Source of the DNA: Chamaea fasciata
Lineage: Eukaryota > Chordata > Aves > Passeriformes > Sylviidae
Direction: 5' to 3'
Length of the DNA stretch: 64,000 nt
NCBI GenBank assembly: GCA_029207755.1
Contig: JARCOQ010000006.1
Location: forward strand, 5,186,846-5,250,845
Below, piece by piece: positions 12,301-25,146 of this stretch; position 1 is the stretch's first letter; every line of letters starts with the position of its first letter. Made by a program: the position numbers and the translations under genes. The notes below the pieces were generated by a model, which did no database searches, was not told the DNA's origin, and saw nothing but the letters and a program-made list of their open reading frames with translations.

Positions 12301-15300
12301 ACCTACGCAAGAGTCAGTTTGCTTTGAGACAACATGTAGATCAATCCAGAGCCAAATGAAGTGTGAAAGCTCTTGAGCAATATTCTTGCGCAATAAAATG
12401 ATATACAGGCTTCCCCTGTACAGAACTGCAGGGTAAGATGTGCAGGAGGAATTATATGAGAATTTCCTCTCTAAGCTTCTGGGAATCCCTCCCCCTCCAA
12501 CACAGTTAGGAGCTGCTTAGTCATCATCTAACAATCTTGCCTGAAACTGCAAACAAAGGAGAGTTTTTCAAGGAAATTAATGTCTCCAGTGGGAATATTA
12601 AAAAAGGGAATTGTATTTTCAGGGACAGGAATATTTGCCCCACAAAGCAGCAAAACAGACTAAAATAGTCAAATGTGAAATATATATGTGGCTGAAAGCA
12701 GTGGTCCTAAACCCCTCAGTTTGCATTAAATTGTGCCACAGCTGAACAATAAAAGTAAAAATTAAAATATCCTAGAAGACAGTTCCAAGAAGCCCTCAAC
12801 TATTACATATTTCCATGTCTTTTGAGGATGTAGGCAGAATTCCTCGCTTAATGACTGGAATAGGCCTGTTCCAGTCGTGGAGAACGGAAGTATTTCAATA
12901 TGAATTCAATTATTTAGATTTTAAAGTGATAAGGAAGTGACAGGTTTGTTTTCATGGGAATATATCACATTTTCAGTCTTGCTATCAAATCTACAAGTGT
13001 GAAAGCCAACAATAGTATATTCATCTCAACTGACTTTTTTCCATCCTCATTTTATCTCTTTGGCTGTCTTTTATTTTTCTTTTTTAAAAAGTATTAAAAC
13101 ACATTTGCTATCTTTGGGGTTCTTACTGCTACTTCTGCATCAGATATCTGAGTTTCATAAAGTTTTTTCTCTTGGTCTGCAAACTGACGGTTTCATAAAG
13201 GTCACTGCCATAGCCAGACACCCAGAGAAAAGTTAAAGAGATTTTGAATCAAGGTGCAGAAATTCTGATGAAAAGTTCAAAGGTTTGTAGAAGAAAGAGG
13301 TGTGCTAGAACCACTTTACAGCACAATCTGAACATCTTGTTTGGGCTGTATAAAGTGCTCAGCAGATTCATTAGCGAGATTTCTTCATGAAGCCCAAAAT
13401 ATATTTGACCTGTAATTATTGAACAGATTTTGTTTAGCTGTAAATGTGCTACATACCAATCTGGTTCTGCTGGAATGTTTGTTTATTTTTTTGTAGTATG
13501 TCACAATTCAAAGCATCTTCATTCATGCACTTGTATTTTCACGTAAACATCAAGGACCCCGCTTGAAGTAACCTCAAACCATTCCTCAAAGGCAATAGTT
13601 CACAGGCTTTGAGCTGTGAATAATCTTGACCATAGAAAAACAGAGAAGCTTCAGTGCCTTCTGTTGAACAATCTGTGCAGGAGTGTATCTATAGCACTTC
13701 AGCTAAAGGGTACACAGGAGGTGGGGACAAAGCCACCCTCCTGGGACACCACCATCTGACAGCAGCTGGGACACAGGTAGGCACAGATTGCAGGTTGCAG
13801 CAGCAAGAGGCAGATTCAACATCCCCCACAGAAGGAAGGTACCAACCCTGGCAGATTCTGCACACGGACTGCAAGCCAAACAAGTTTCATCCCCATGCTG
13901 TTCTACTTTGTGGCATTTTTCATCATTATGAAATCAGAGAAATGTAAAAATTCTCTATAGATGATATTTTCTCCCTTAGCTTCTCCCCCAGGATAAAAGC
14001 ATGTGCAGAGTAATATTTTATTTTAGTAAGCTTATTGTTTGAGCTGGCTCTTTCCTTTTGGGTAATAAAAATAAATGATACTCTCACCTTACTCCCCCTG
14101 ACATAAAAATGAAGTTGTGGGCTCAGCATTTGGAGTGAGAAGAGCAGCACTAATGGCTATAATTTGGCAAGAGAAGGACAATCAGTTCACACTTTTCTAT
14201 ACTTCCTATTGTCCCTGATACCCCAAAGCAGAAGAATTCCACATATTATTGCATGGAGAGGTGAAATGTAATTAACCAGCCTCACCTTAGAACACAGGAC
14301 AGTACAGTTCACTGGGTGTGTAAAACCCATCCACCTTACCTACCTTCATCCACAGAATTTTCTCTTACATTGGGGAAAAAAAAAAAAAAGAAAAAGAAAA
14401 CATTTAATGTTTCCTTACCCTTGTGTCTAGATTATACGCCGTCTTCTTTAAATCCTGCAGAGCTCTCTGCATGAACTCGAAGGCATGGCAATCAACACAG
14501 GGGCGGCCTATGAGAGCATTTAGGAGAGAATCATGACTGTTCGGCATGAAGAATTAACTAGAAGGATTCAACAGTGATTTTGAGTATCAGAAAGAGCTAC
14601 AGAAAAGAGTCCACAAAGTGAGTATTGATGTAGGTAATCCTCAGCAACCCAGGTAATTGTGACTGGTTCATTATGATGGTCCACCCAGTCTCAATTACAA
14701 AAAGAATTATTTCAAATTTACATTAATATTTTTCTTCCTGCTATATTGCTGTTCCACTTTTCCTTCCACACTTCATTGTATGGAAACATTAAACCCTTAA
14801 CTTGAGCCTTTCATTTTGCTCCACTAACCCTGGGCACATTTTCAACTTTATCTTCAGATTTTTCAGAAGTTATGTCTGAAAACATGAACCTGTTCCCTAG
14901 AAAAATCTTGTCTCCTAATCTAATGTGATTAGGAGATGTGATCTCTAAATAGAAAATTAATGGAATAAAACTGACTACAATATCATAAAGACAGACCACT
15001 TCAGCCTCTGACTTTGAACATGATACAGCCTTGCCCAAACAAATGCCCTGTTATTAGCAGGCATAGCTGATAAGCAGAACTGCTGCAATCTGGATTTATT
15101 GGAGTGTTTAAGAGTGTGTTCCCAGATCGAGACACTCAGACTGAAGGCCACAAGGCTTGCTTTGCCTTGATCACCATGTAACACAGATCTGTGCCCTAAC
15201 AGACAGCTGAACTGAAATGGAACAAATACAGACAGGACAAAACATCTTTAACTCATCAGGCCCTACATCTGCTCTCAATTTTGCCTCTTGGTGCCTGTGC

Positions 15301-16391
15301 CTGGCTGACAACTTCACCAGAAATACTGCACAAGTGAGAAATTCTGAGCCCAGGTTTAGTTTGCTCTTTGGGGTCCAGTGTGAATGAAAGGATGGAATCT
15401 AGACTAATGCTGGAAAATCCTGCTGTGTCTGTGGCTTGTCTGTAAGCCCATTTTGCAAACACGTTATGTTGGACTGTACATGCCTCTGACATGCTGGAGA
15501 CTGAGCTTCCAGCTCACGATCTGAGTGCTAACCAGCAACCAGGAATTCTGCCTGCTGAAGAAAGGGAGCCTGCCAAATTCTTTAACTGGCTAAGAAAAAA
15601 TACAGATAAAACCCCCTCATTAAACAGTATTAAAGACCTGCTCCATCGTTGTTGTACCATCACTGAACTTCAGTGTTACTATATTTACACTGGACAACAG
15701 GAGAGGACAGCAGTTTTTCACATCAACAACTTGGTGCAAGGACCTGTCATGTTTATAAACTAAAATAAACTCAACACAGATCAGCAAAGGAGAATTAGGT
15801 GGTTGAAGCCCTCAAGACTAGTGGTTGACAAAATGCTTTCTTGGCATCTTCACTGTGAATTTTTAAAATAAAAACTAATTACCTTAAAACAGCAAACATT
15901 CTCAAGAACAAAATATAAAGAACAGTCAATATCAGTTGAAAAAGGACAAGTTTCAGTAATGCCTCTGAAAAGCAAACACGATGATTGCTGGCAAAGAAAG
16001 AGCTAATACGATGGACAAAAGAAAAGGTGCAGAACAGTGGCAGATTTCAGCTACAAGCAAGACAGGAACAGGCAGGAGACAAGGATAAGAGAGTGAAGAG
16101 CTTTGGATGCAGGAGCAAAACAGCACTGGTAGGTTATCACATTGCGGTTTTAAAACAATGTAGACCAGACATATCCAAAATAGTTTGAATTATTTGGGCA
16201 AACTTCAGAGTCCTGCAACATGAGAACTGCAGGGGGCTGTAGGAGAGGACTGCAGGGTGGTACATACTTTCAGCTGGAATGGCTGTCCCTGCTTCTTGGT
16301 CAGCTCTAACAGGCTCCGTGACAAGTAGTGCAACCACGAAAACTAAAGGAACTGTAAGGATGGCTCTTCTCAGAAGGCAGGGTGCCAGCAT
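9246..16391 (-). CDS. NICOL1: NICOL1 (C4orf48), small secreted NELL2-interacting cofactor
   Basis: Three exons on the - strand join to 285 bases: 16391-16268, 14507-14419 and 9317-9246, giving 94 residues. Residues 1-30 look like a signal peptide: a short basic start, a hydrophobic core rich in V, L and F, and a probable cut after VRA. The mature part has a CVDC motif (Cys45, Cys48), a helical stretch AFEFMQRALQDLKKTAYNLD and a CDC motif (Cys85, Cys87). The four cysteines and the CxxC...CxC spacing match the vertebrate C4orf48 family, as does the overall length of about 90-95 residues. In mammals the product is secreted and acts with NELL2 towards the receptor ROS1; it is also expressed in brain. 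The gene is divergent from NELFA, as in human. The ATG at 16391 was chosen because it has A at -3 and directly starts the signal peptide, and the frame upstream has only non-ATG starts. Confidence 0.95.
10051..10504 (+). mobile_element. Decayed LTR, probably ERVL-like
   Basis: The left end begins TGATGCC. The right end (AAGCCATT at about 10497-10504) looks like a mutated copy of the expected inverted terminus GGCATCA. A TATAAAAG lies near 10320 and an AATAAA near 10437, so the transcribed strand is +. The right edge is uncertain by several bases and no clean target duplication remains (CCTTT on the left, CCTCC on the right), which suggests an old insertion. No internal retroviral sequence adjoins it. 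Confidence 0.6.
10595..10617. repeat. (CA)n dinucleotide repeat
   Basis: Uninterrupted CA repeat of about 11.5 units, just downstream of the decayed LTR. Confidence 0.95.
11556..11652. repeat. A/C-rich low-complexity tract
   Basis: Runs of A and short runs of C alternate without a fixed period (for example AAACCAAACC). A similar tract occurs at about 36.64-36.75 kb. Confidence 0.75.
11804..11839. repeat. 12-bp tandem repeat, about three units
   Basis: Two exact copies of GAACTGTGGACT are followed by a diverged third copy, GAACAGCAGACT. Confidence 0.85.
14419..14507 (-). CDS. NICOL1: NICOL1 coding exon 2 (CVDC motif and helix)
   Basis: The exon is 89 bases long and encodes the end of codon 42 to residue 71, from RPCVDCHAFEF to NLDTR. 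The acceptor ends TCATAG and the donor is GTAAGG on the - strand; the next intron is phase 0. This is the most conserved part of the protein and the part that identifies the gene. Confidence 0.96.
14508..16267 (-). other. NICOL1: NICOL1 intron 1
   Basis: A phase 1 GT-AG intron of 1760 bp. It holds no recognised gene or repeat element; the open frames in it have no family features. Confidence 0.85.
16268..16391 (-). CDS. NICOL1: NICOL1 coding exon 1 (signal peptide)
   Basis: The exon encodes residues 1-41 and the first base of codon 42, starting MLAPCLLRR and ending IPAE. It contains the whole predicted signal peptide. The donor on the - strand is GTATGT. The split codon A|GC gives Ser42, followed by RPCVDC in the next exon, as in the mammalian protein. 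A good splice acceptor lies 22 bases before the ATG (exon edge at 16413), so a non-coding exon probably lies upstream. Confidence 0.93.
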
Positions 16392-19300
16392 CTTGGGAAT
16401 GGGTGCTTCTCTGCTAGTCAAGAGACAGAAACAAGTTAGTCAGGAACACTACAGGTACACAAGGGTTTTGTTACAAAGAAGTTAATCTTCATGATGGCTA
16501 AAGCATTGTCAGTCTTCCTCTGAAAGAAAACAAAATACCAGAGCATGGAGAAAAGTTCTCTGTACCTTTCCAGAGGGTACATAAAACTCCACTGGGAGAG
16601 AACATCCCTACACAAGATAAGAAGTCCCTAGAGTGTCCTTGGTTTCATTTGAAAGCCAGGATGCCAGCAGCTTTGCCTGATCTGTGACTTTTTCTAAATA
16701 CACGGTGACAGACATGAAGCTGGAGAGCTGGTTCACTGTTAGACTTTGAGATCAAAACTGCAGGGATTACAGAGCTGGCTGAAACAGAATCTGGAAACAA
16801 GGTCTTTGGCCTCTGCTTGCTTTACTGAATCACCTTTTCACAAGTATAATAACTAGAGGTAACCACTAGCATTACACAGCATGCTAATTATAAAAACTCC
16901 TTTATGAAAGTATTTGAAGGAAAATAATTTTGTTAAACCTTCGCAAATTCACAGGTAGAATTTCCAATAGTAAATGCATCAAAACTCTTTGACCTTCTGC
17001 TTCCCCTCCTAATCTGGGCTTCAAGCCATCATTTGCAGCCATCCATTTGTTCCTGAACACCACAGCCAGGCCACACCATGTCCCGAGGTTAGTACAACCT
17101 GGTCCAGCAACAGTTTCCCTTCACACAGAGGCAAGTTTTTTTAATAAGTTTCAAATTAAGCATTTTCTTGACCCAACAGGTAAACTGTTCAGAGTGAAAG
17201 AGACTGGTTCAAGTTGCAACTGCTTGTTAGAGATCTCAATCCAAGCCTCAAGGATTCTGCTAGGGAGGTCCTTAGCTCAGCCAAGTTTACCTTTCATTCC
17301 TGTACATCAAAATGGAAGAAAGAAAGATTTAAATACGGCTGAATTATGACAATACAATAAAATCCACATAAAAAATCCATTCAGCTAACTGTGGGAAAGC
17401 AGGACTACATTCTGATCTTTCTGATTTTCAAGTTGGTGCTTACTGAGCAAAAGACGTTGCATAAGAGCATTAGATCTGCATGTACTGAAGAGTACAGCAC
17501 TCCCCAGAACAGATTGTATTTCACATTTAGAAAGGCAGTACAGGGAGGTAGGAGAGGGAAGTGTTTTCCCCATTTTGCCACAAACACAGAACAGAACAAG
17601 ACTGCTCTTCGCTATGTGCAATCCACCTTTTCAGACACAGCTAAAGTGAAGCTGCAAATTCTGCACGAACACTTCAGCATGTGCAAACCAGCAATTTGCC
17701 CAGGGAAGGAGCAGCATTATACACATCTCCTTCCTGTGCACCTCAACCTAAACACAAGAGGAGGGAATGGTTCAGAAGCAAGAGACAAACATGTACAAGT
17801 AGAGTCACTTGAGCTCATTGGCAAGAAAAAGAGAGGGTAATGTAATTTCTATACCTTCATATTGGGTTTCCTGTCCTACCCACTATTTAGATTTGATGGG
17901 ATCCTTTTTCTTATCTCTACAATTCCTAAAATAAAGGGATTAAAATCACCACAAGCGGCTTGGGGTTTTTTTGTTTTAATTAATGGTGATCTGCAATCAA
18001 AACAAGTACAATCAAAAATACCAGTCTTTGCAATAGGATGCAGCAGAGTGTCTCCAAGTAATAGTAAATTAGGACACCACCAGCCTCTTTTGGAAGTACC
18101 TGATGGAGAAGCCTCCTGGTCAGTAGGAGCAGAGGCTATTCTCATAGTTGGCTACGAGTACTACAAAGGTTCAACAAAACAAAACAGACACACTGTTAAA
18201 CTTATTTTGGGTACCTTACCCATAACCCACCCCAGAGTCAGCTCAGCTTTGTATGTGAGCTCCACTGCGAAACAACAGCTTCTCTAGTGCAGCAATCATC
18301 TTAAATCACACCAAACTCCTGCCTCTTAGTTATTGCATGGGAATTTGCAAGGAATAATCATGACAGGCTTCAAGGGTGGTCTCTCTCTGCAATGCAACTG
18401 GGAACAAAGACAGATCTGTGCATGGACTTCTATGAAAGAGAAATGTCACCCCCTCTAACAAAGGAAAAAATATCAGTACCTGATCTTTCTCTTGTCTTTG
18501 TGATGGTTTCTTTGAAATGGCCGCTGCAAACTGCTAAGAGAACAAGTGCAGCATTTCTGAGCATGTGCACTGTCTCTTTTTAACCTTCTCTGAAAGAGGT
18601 TATTACTATGGGGAGATTTCTGCCATGGCAACAATGCAGAGCACTGCAGCACGCAGCGCAGATTTAAAGAGGCACAGGCTGTGTCTCCCAGGTCTGGGGA
18701 AGGATGTTTCTGCACTGACATGCGAGACCTGGCAGTGATTCACCTGCTCTGGGTAAGGTTTTTAAAGCCAGGCCATTTGATTAATCTCTCTTGAAGTCTG
18801 CTGAGTGGTTTTCCTGAAGTCTGAGCAGCTGGATGTGGTGCCTGGTTGAAGCAACTTGCTTCCCTAGAGCCTGAAAATACCCATGACAAACTACAGCTGC
18901 TTTATGGGAAATGAGGACAGACCAGGGATTGCACTCAGGAATTGCTCAGTGCACTGCCTGCCATTTGAATGGTTCTGAGTCACAGGGGTCATAAGCACTC
19001 ATTCCTGCTTTCCCAGGTGTTTCTTTGATTCCAGTCCCAGGGCTGCCAGGAGTAGCTCCAGCCACTAAAACTCTGAGTGGGAGCTTGAGCCCAAACTCAG
19101 AACCCCTCTTTTCCAGCCTGCACTTCTATCCCCTTTTCAGTCCCCTATGAGCTGTGCTCCAGGACAACACTGACTGCACTTGTTCTGCATGCAATAATAC
19201 AATGGAATGCAGACAATAAAAGTGATTTTGTCAAATGAAAGCTAAGTTCAGGGATTACATCACCCCCCAAAACCCACGTTTCCCATCACAAATTGGACAC

Positions 19301-20448
19301 TAGCAGTGCTTGTTTCAGAGAATGTGCCCAGCTGAGGGCAGGCACAGCGCTGAGGAGCATGCACAGACCTTCAAAAGGACTGTGCACTGTGTTTGCTTTA
19401 GCTAGTTCAGAGGAGACTCAATCTTCAATGATTTCATGCTGAAAGCTGGGGGCATTCTGTGCCCAGGAAGGTCAGGCACACAACCGGGTTTTTTTCATGA
19501 GCAGAAACTCCTCAGAATTATGACTGGATTGCTGGCTAACAGTTTTCTTTTCAACTTGCTCTATAACCTATCTCTCCTGTACAGCCCTAGAGGAATGGTT
19601 TGCTCCCATTAATTTAGGTAAGTAAATAAGAAGCTAAAATTTCAGCATGTTCAGTGTGTAACTATGCTGCTGTGTGAAGTTACAGCATCCATGAGCAGAG
19701 TCAAGAGGGGATTAATTACAGCACTGCCATCCTTATACATCATAAAAACAGAAAGCAGGGGAAAATAATTTTTAGAGACTATTCTTTTGGGAAAACAAGA
19801 TTTAGCACTGAGAGATAACCATTTGTTTTGATTTAGTATCTGCCTATACATAAATTACAAATGCAAAGCTTTATTCATGATGACTCTCTGTCCTCTAATC
19901 TCACACCTTGGCCTGTTTTCCTAAGAAATAACACAGAATCATATAGACACACACACGCACACCACCTGCCCCCCTCTCTCTCTATATGCCTTTTCTTAGC
20001 CTGACCATTCCCAGTAAATCTGTTCTCCTGAATCCTGTCCTTTCTCCATCACAACAGTAACACCAAGCAGCCAGTCCTGGTACCTTGGGTGTTATCACTG
20101 ATTCCTTTTTCCAGACCCATGCAATGGGCTTCCAATTCCACTAAAAAAACTTTTAAAAATCTATTTCTGCCATCCAGATACTAAACTGCTTGCTCTAAGC
20201 ATCCCATACCAAGTATTGCAATGTCTCTTCTTTAGCCTTGTCTTAGATCTATTTATCCTTCAAGGAACAACATCCATTTCAGTGTTTTAAACACATTTCC
20301 TCTTTATTCACTTCTCTCCACTCTGCACTTCCTTAAGCACCAGCTTTTCTCTTCACTGAAGCTAAAATTTTCTCAAGTGGGAAATATTGGTTCACCAAGG
20401 AGGTCTTCCATACAGGAGGTAGACATTCCTTCCATTTCAGGATATTTT

Positions 20449-21030
20449 TCATAGAATCATAGAGTGTTCTGATTTGAAAGGGACCCACAATGATCTTCAA
20501 AGTTGAACTCGTGTCTCTGCACAGAACCAAGAGTCACACCATGGGCCTGAGAGCATTGTCCAAACACTTGTTGAACTCTGTCAGGCTGGTGACCATTTCC
20601 ATAGGGAGCCTGTCTCAGTGCCCAGTCATCCTCTGGGTGAAAAACATTTTCCTAGTGTCCAACCTAAACCTCTCCTGACTCAGCTTCAGGTCATTCTCAC
20701 CACAGAGCAGAGATCAGTGTCTGCCCCTCTTCCCCTCAAGAGGAAGCTGTAACTTCAATGAGATCTCCCCTCAGTCTCCTCCAGTATGAACAGACCAAGT
20801 GCCCTCACCTGCTCCCTGTATGGCCCCTCCAGACCCTCACCATCCTCATGGCCTCCTTTGGACACTCTCTAATAGTTTAATGTCTTTCTTACATTGTGGT
20901 GCCCCCAGCACTTGAGGTGAGGCCACCCCAGAGCAGGGCAGAGTGGGTCAATTCCCTCCTTTGCCTGGCTGGAGATGCTGGGCCTGATCTCCCCAGGACA
21001 TGGTTGGCTCTCCTGGCTGTCAGGACACAC
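20449..21030 (-). mobile_element. CR1 LINE, 5'-truncated
   Basis: The left edge reads CATAGAATCATAGAG, the reverse complement of the CR1 3' terminal octamer repeats, so the element runs on the - strand. Typical CR1 phrases follow, such as the reverse complements of the GAGGGGAGATCTCATT and GGATGACTGGGCACTG regions. About 580 bp of the 3' end remain, and no intact ORF2 is left. Confidence 0.88.
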
Positions 21031-23952
21031 TGAAAAATTCTGAATTTTTAAAAGTTTTGAAATTTTTACTTGGAAAATATTTTGAAAAATATTATTCTGA
21101 CAATTTTCAAATTTTGATAATTTTTGGCTTTCTGATTCAGAATTATTTGTTTTTTAAAATGAAGCTTAACACAATAAAAATACATTACATAGTCTGTTCA
21201 TGGAATTGCAGAGTGGGAACAGCTCTCATTTAAAGATATTAAGGCAGAACATTAAAACCCCAACAAAAACTTTGCTTGTCTTATATCCCTCATGCACAGA
21301 GCACAGGTCACAGAGATGCTAGGTGAAGGGCACCTGAAAAATTGGAAGTACACACCAGGGCAGGAACTATACAGCACCTGCACAACATCCTCAGTGGTGA
21401 TTTCTCTGATGTGTCCAAAGTTGCAGTGGTGCTCATGAGGCACCACGGGCTGACTGTGAAACGGGACATTTGCATGAAAGCTGGAACAACTTGACTTCCC
21501 AGCTGCCCTTGGGGATCATTCATGAGGAAAGCAGAGTGAATTTATAGCTTCTTTTCTATAATGAAGTCAAACACAATGGAATTTTTTTTCAAGATCCCCA
21601 CCAGCTAAGAAACATCAAAGCACTGTTATGAGATTTCATTTTTTCATCTTGATAGCACATGTCTTGATACTATAAATATTTTTGTGGGATTGCAAGAAAA
21701 GCTGGAGCCTTTACCTCTAAGCCTCTTCACTGCTTGGTCTCTCCTTGGCTCTTAAATCTAATATCCTGTCACTACAGAAAACTTTCTTCCCTCAGTAAAG
21801 ACAACATATTCTGTCATTTCTCCTGGAGGCATTTTTATGTTTTCTCATACCCTGCCCTCTAAATCATGGTAAAAATCTCCCCACAAGGTACCATCTTGTC
21901 TTCTATCAACTACACTTTAATGCTTTACCTCTGCCACAAATCCCACGAAGCAGAGCCTGGGGATGAATCCGGCTGGGGCGGTGGATGCCAGGCAACTGTG
22001 TTTGCCATACCAGTATGTCCCTGCCTCACACCTCTGGCTGTCACCCCTGTCACCCCTGCAATCCTGGACTGTGGTATCTCGAGGGCAGGGACTGTGTTTG
22101 CTCTTGTTGGTGCAGCACCACAAGGCCGGAGTGTTGATAGAGGGCTCCAGGCAGATGTGATGTATAATAAAGTCAAACTACCTAAAGCTGGTCTCGTTCT
22201 CCCATGCTCTGATATATGAGCTATTTCTAGAGCAAGCCTCTCATTCTTTTCCCTTCAATGTAAAGCTCTTGGGATGTGTCAGAGTGACCGGATTAAGAAG
22301 CGAAGCCAGCCTTTGTTGCCTGAACAGGTCTTGCCTATTTTGGTAATGGCAAATAATTGCAATTGTTCCTCCTTCCATTTTCCCCACCAGTAATTTTAGG
22401 AACAATTTCTTTGTCACTAACTCTGAATCCCACTATCCCTATCTGTCAGAGTATGATTCACCTGAAGTCATTCTAGGACCCAACAGTCTAGAGTTTCAGA
22501 ACAATGCTAAGGTTGGGCTCACATCCAAGTCTAACTTTTCCACACAGATCTTAGGGAGACCTGCATTGTCAGAACTACTTACTGCTTTTAGGATGAGATG
22601 ATAAATTGGGGTCATATCTTCCTGCATCTCCCTGGGACCTGAGAAGTATCTGAAAATCCCATGGCAATATTCAGGAAAGATTATCATTAACTGAGACATC
22701 CTTGGCTTGCATTCTCTCCCTGTGCACCCTCCTGCACACACATCACTGGGGAACAAAGCTTTGCTAGAGCTATTTCAGGGTACATAAGAGTTGCAACTTT
22801 AACTTTTTTGCGAATTCCACAGGGATGTCTTGAGTACTCTGCAGCAATTAAATATGCAGGCATTGAATGGGCTTTGAACTAGAGGGGAACAAGCCTCTTA
22901 CTTCCCAAGCTCCCCAGTCTGGAACCAGACTTCAGAGTCCAGGGGCCTCTTCTAACTCTGGAGAGATCTCTCAGCTGAAAAACAGTGCACTGTTAGCCAG
23001 TTTCCTTGCAAAGGCTGCTTGGAGAAAGAGCAACTGAAGAAACTAAAGAAAGCAAGATTGCTAAAATTGGAACTTTATTGATGATCTTTTTTTTCCTTCA
23101 AAAAGATGGTTATTATCCAAAGTCTGCATTAGGGCTCTCAAACTACAGAAATCAGAAGACCCACATTCAGGGGGCTCCAGATCCATTCTCTGCTTTATGA
23201 ATCAGCCCTTTCCCAGCCAAGACACAAATCCAGGATGATTTTTATGACACCAATACTGGGATCTCATTGAGAAGTAATAATTCTGACATTACAACCTCTA
23301 TGATTTAATAGTTTACGGATGGATGCATGTTCACACATTCATGTTTGAAAACTTCATCTCTAACTTGATTTTATGTTTACAAGGAAGGTATTTGCAAGCT
23401 GATGGATGTAGTTTCTCCTACATGCATTTTTTTCTCCTTTCTACAATGACAGTGCTACAAATTGCGAGCTGGATAGTGCAGTACTATCCTGATGTTGCAC
23501 TAGCTGTGACCTGCACAGTTTTCAGCTAAAGGCTTATTCATGTCTGCCTTTAAAATACCTTGTAAATTAATTCCTCATTTGTGATCCTGGGATGTTTTTA
23601 GACTGAGGCCAAAGGCAAATAAGCAATTAAAATTTCATAAGTATCACTATAGTGGCCATAATGTTGGCTGAAATCCAGGAAAACAGACCAGAACCACCAC
23701 TGTTAAAAGCATGGCTAAATTGGAGTCTAAGTAACTGAGTCAAGAATCAGTGATCAGAGCTGGGACAGATTCCCATCTTTAGCAGGTCCAGAACTTCATC
23801 TAGGCAGGGATCAAGTTCTGACACACATTCACTAACAGATTATAATCCCCAAATCCTCAAACTCATCTGGCTGTCACTCTAGAGGGATACACAGTGACCA
23901 CCAGGGCAGGATGGGTTACTTGTTTCTTGGAGAACTTGGTTTCTAACTCTTG

Positions 23953-23954
<2 letters not shown>

Positions 23955-24017
<63 letters not shown>
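23955..24017. repeat. Poly(A) run of 63 bases
   Basis: An uninterrupted A run. No retrotransposed gene body was recognised upstream, and CR1 elements do not end in poly(A). Confidence 0.97.
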
Positions 24018-24019
<2 letters not shown>

Positions 24020-24830
24020 TGTAGGTCTACAACCCTCAAAACAACAGATTATGTTCAGATTATGAGACTCCTATGTCAGTCTTCTTATTTACTAAGCTAC
24101 AGTTTGTAGTAGCAACTTCTGTCAACCTGGGTTAGTATTCCCAGTGGTGTCTAAATGGCCTGTAGGGCATGTCCCACACAGCAGCTGAATGCCTTCCTGT
24201 GCTCTGACATCCAGTCTCAGTTTCTAAGCAATGTGTCCTTCCATTCCTATCACCCAGGGAAATATCTCTGCTTTCTTCCACACTCATGCTCTTGGTTTTG
24301 TTATTATTGGGTTTCACTGCACATGGTTAATGGGGTAACCCACATAAGTGTATGCAGAAAGAGTGGAACTTAAATATCTCATGCTCCAGCAGTATCGAAT
24401 TCATTTTATAGAACACAATCCTGCAGCTCTGAGATTATGCAGAATGTACTTTAAGAGAGCTGAGAACAAATCAATCCTGTTCAGGACATTTGTCTGCACG
24501 AGTAGCTTCAGAAGAAATATGGTGAATGCAGAGTCTGACCAGAATTAGAAAATGCTGCAAAATCTTCCTCTCAATAAAAGCCTTTCAATATTTGGCAACC
24601 TCCTGGGAGGTTGAAATGCTGAAATTTTCCACTGAAATGCTTCTTTTTCTCTTGAATTTCTCATCTTCACATCTGCCCACTTAAAAAGCAAAGAAGTCCC
24701 TACCAAGGGGAAAAGAAAAAAAAAAAGTGTTTCCTTAGGAGTTGAGGATGTAGAAGGAAAACAAACAAATATGCCATGGTGAGAGGTGTATTTAAAAACT
24801 CTAAAACAGATGGCATTTCAGTATGTAAAC

Positions 24831-25146
24831 GGGGCTTACAAGAAAGAGGGAGACAAAATTTTTGGCTGGCCCTGCTGTGATAGGACAAGGGGTAATGATT
24901 TAAAACTAAAAAAAGGTAGATTTCACTTAGGTATAAGGAAGAAAATTTTCTGTGTGGATGGTGAAACACTGTAAAAAGTTTTCCAGGGAGGTGGTAGATG
25001 CCTCATCCCTGGAAACAGTCAAGGTCAGGTTGGACAGAGCTCTGAGCAGAGTGATCTAGTGGAAAATGTCCCTGCTCATTGCAGGGGGGTTGAGCTAGAT
25101 GGCCTCTAAAGGTACCTTTCAACCCTTTGATTCTATGATTCCATGA
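24831..25146 (+). mobile_element. CR1 LINE 3' fragment
   Basis: The fragment starts around GGCTTACAAGAAAGA, contains the CR1 phrases GATAGGACAAGGGGTAATG and GTTGAGCTAGATGGCCTC, and ends with TTCTATGATTCCATGA, the CR1 3' terminus on the + strand. Confidence 0.92.

Larger units (their letters stand above)
9318..14418 (-). other. NICOL1: NICOL1 intron 2
   Basis: A phase 0 GT-AG intron of 5101 bp. It holds an LTR (about 10051-10504), an (AC)n repeat at 10595-10617, an A/C-rich low-complexity tract near 11.56-11.65 kb, a 12-bp tandem repeat at 11804-11839 and a short palindrome at 12853-12876. No coding exon was recognised inside it. Confidence 0.85.
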
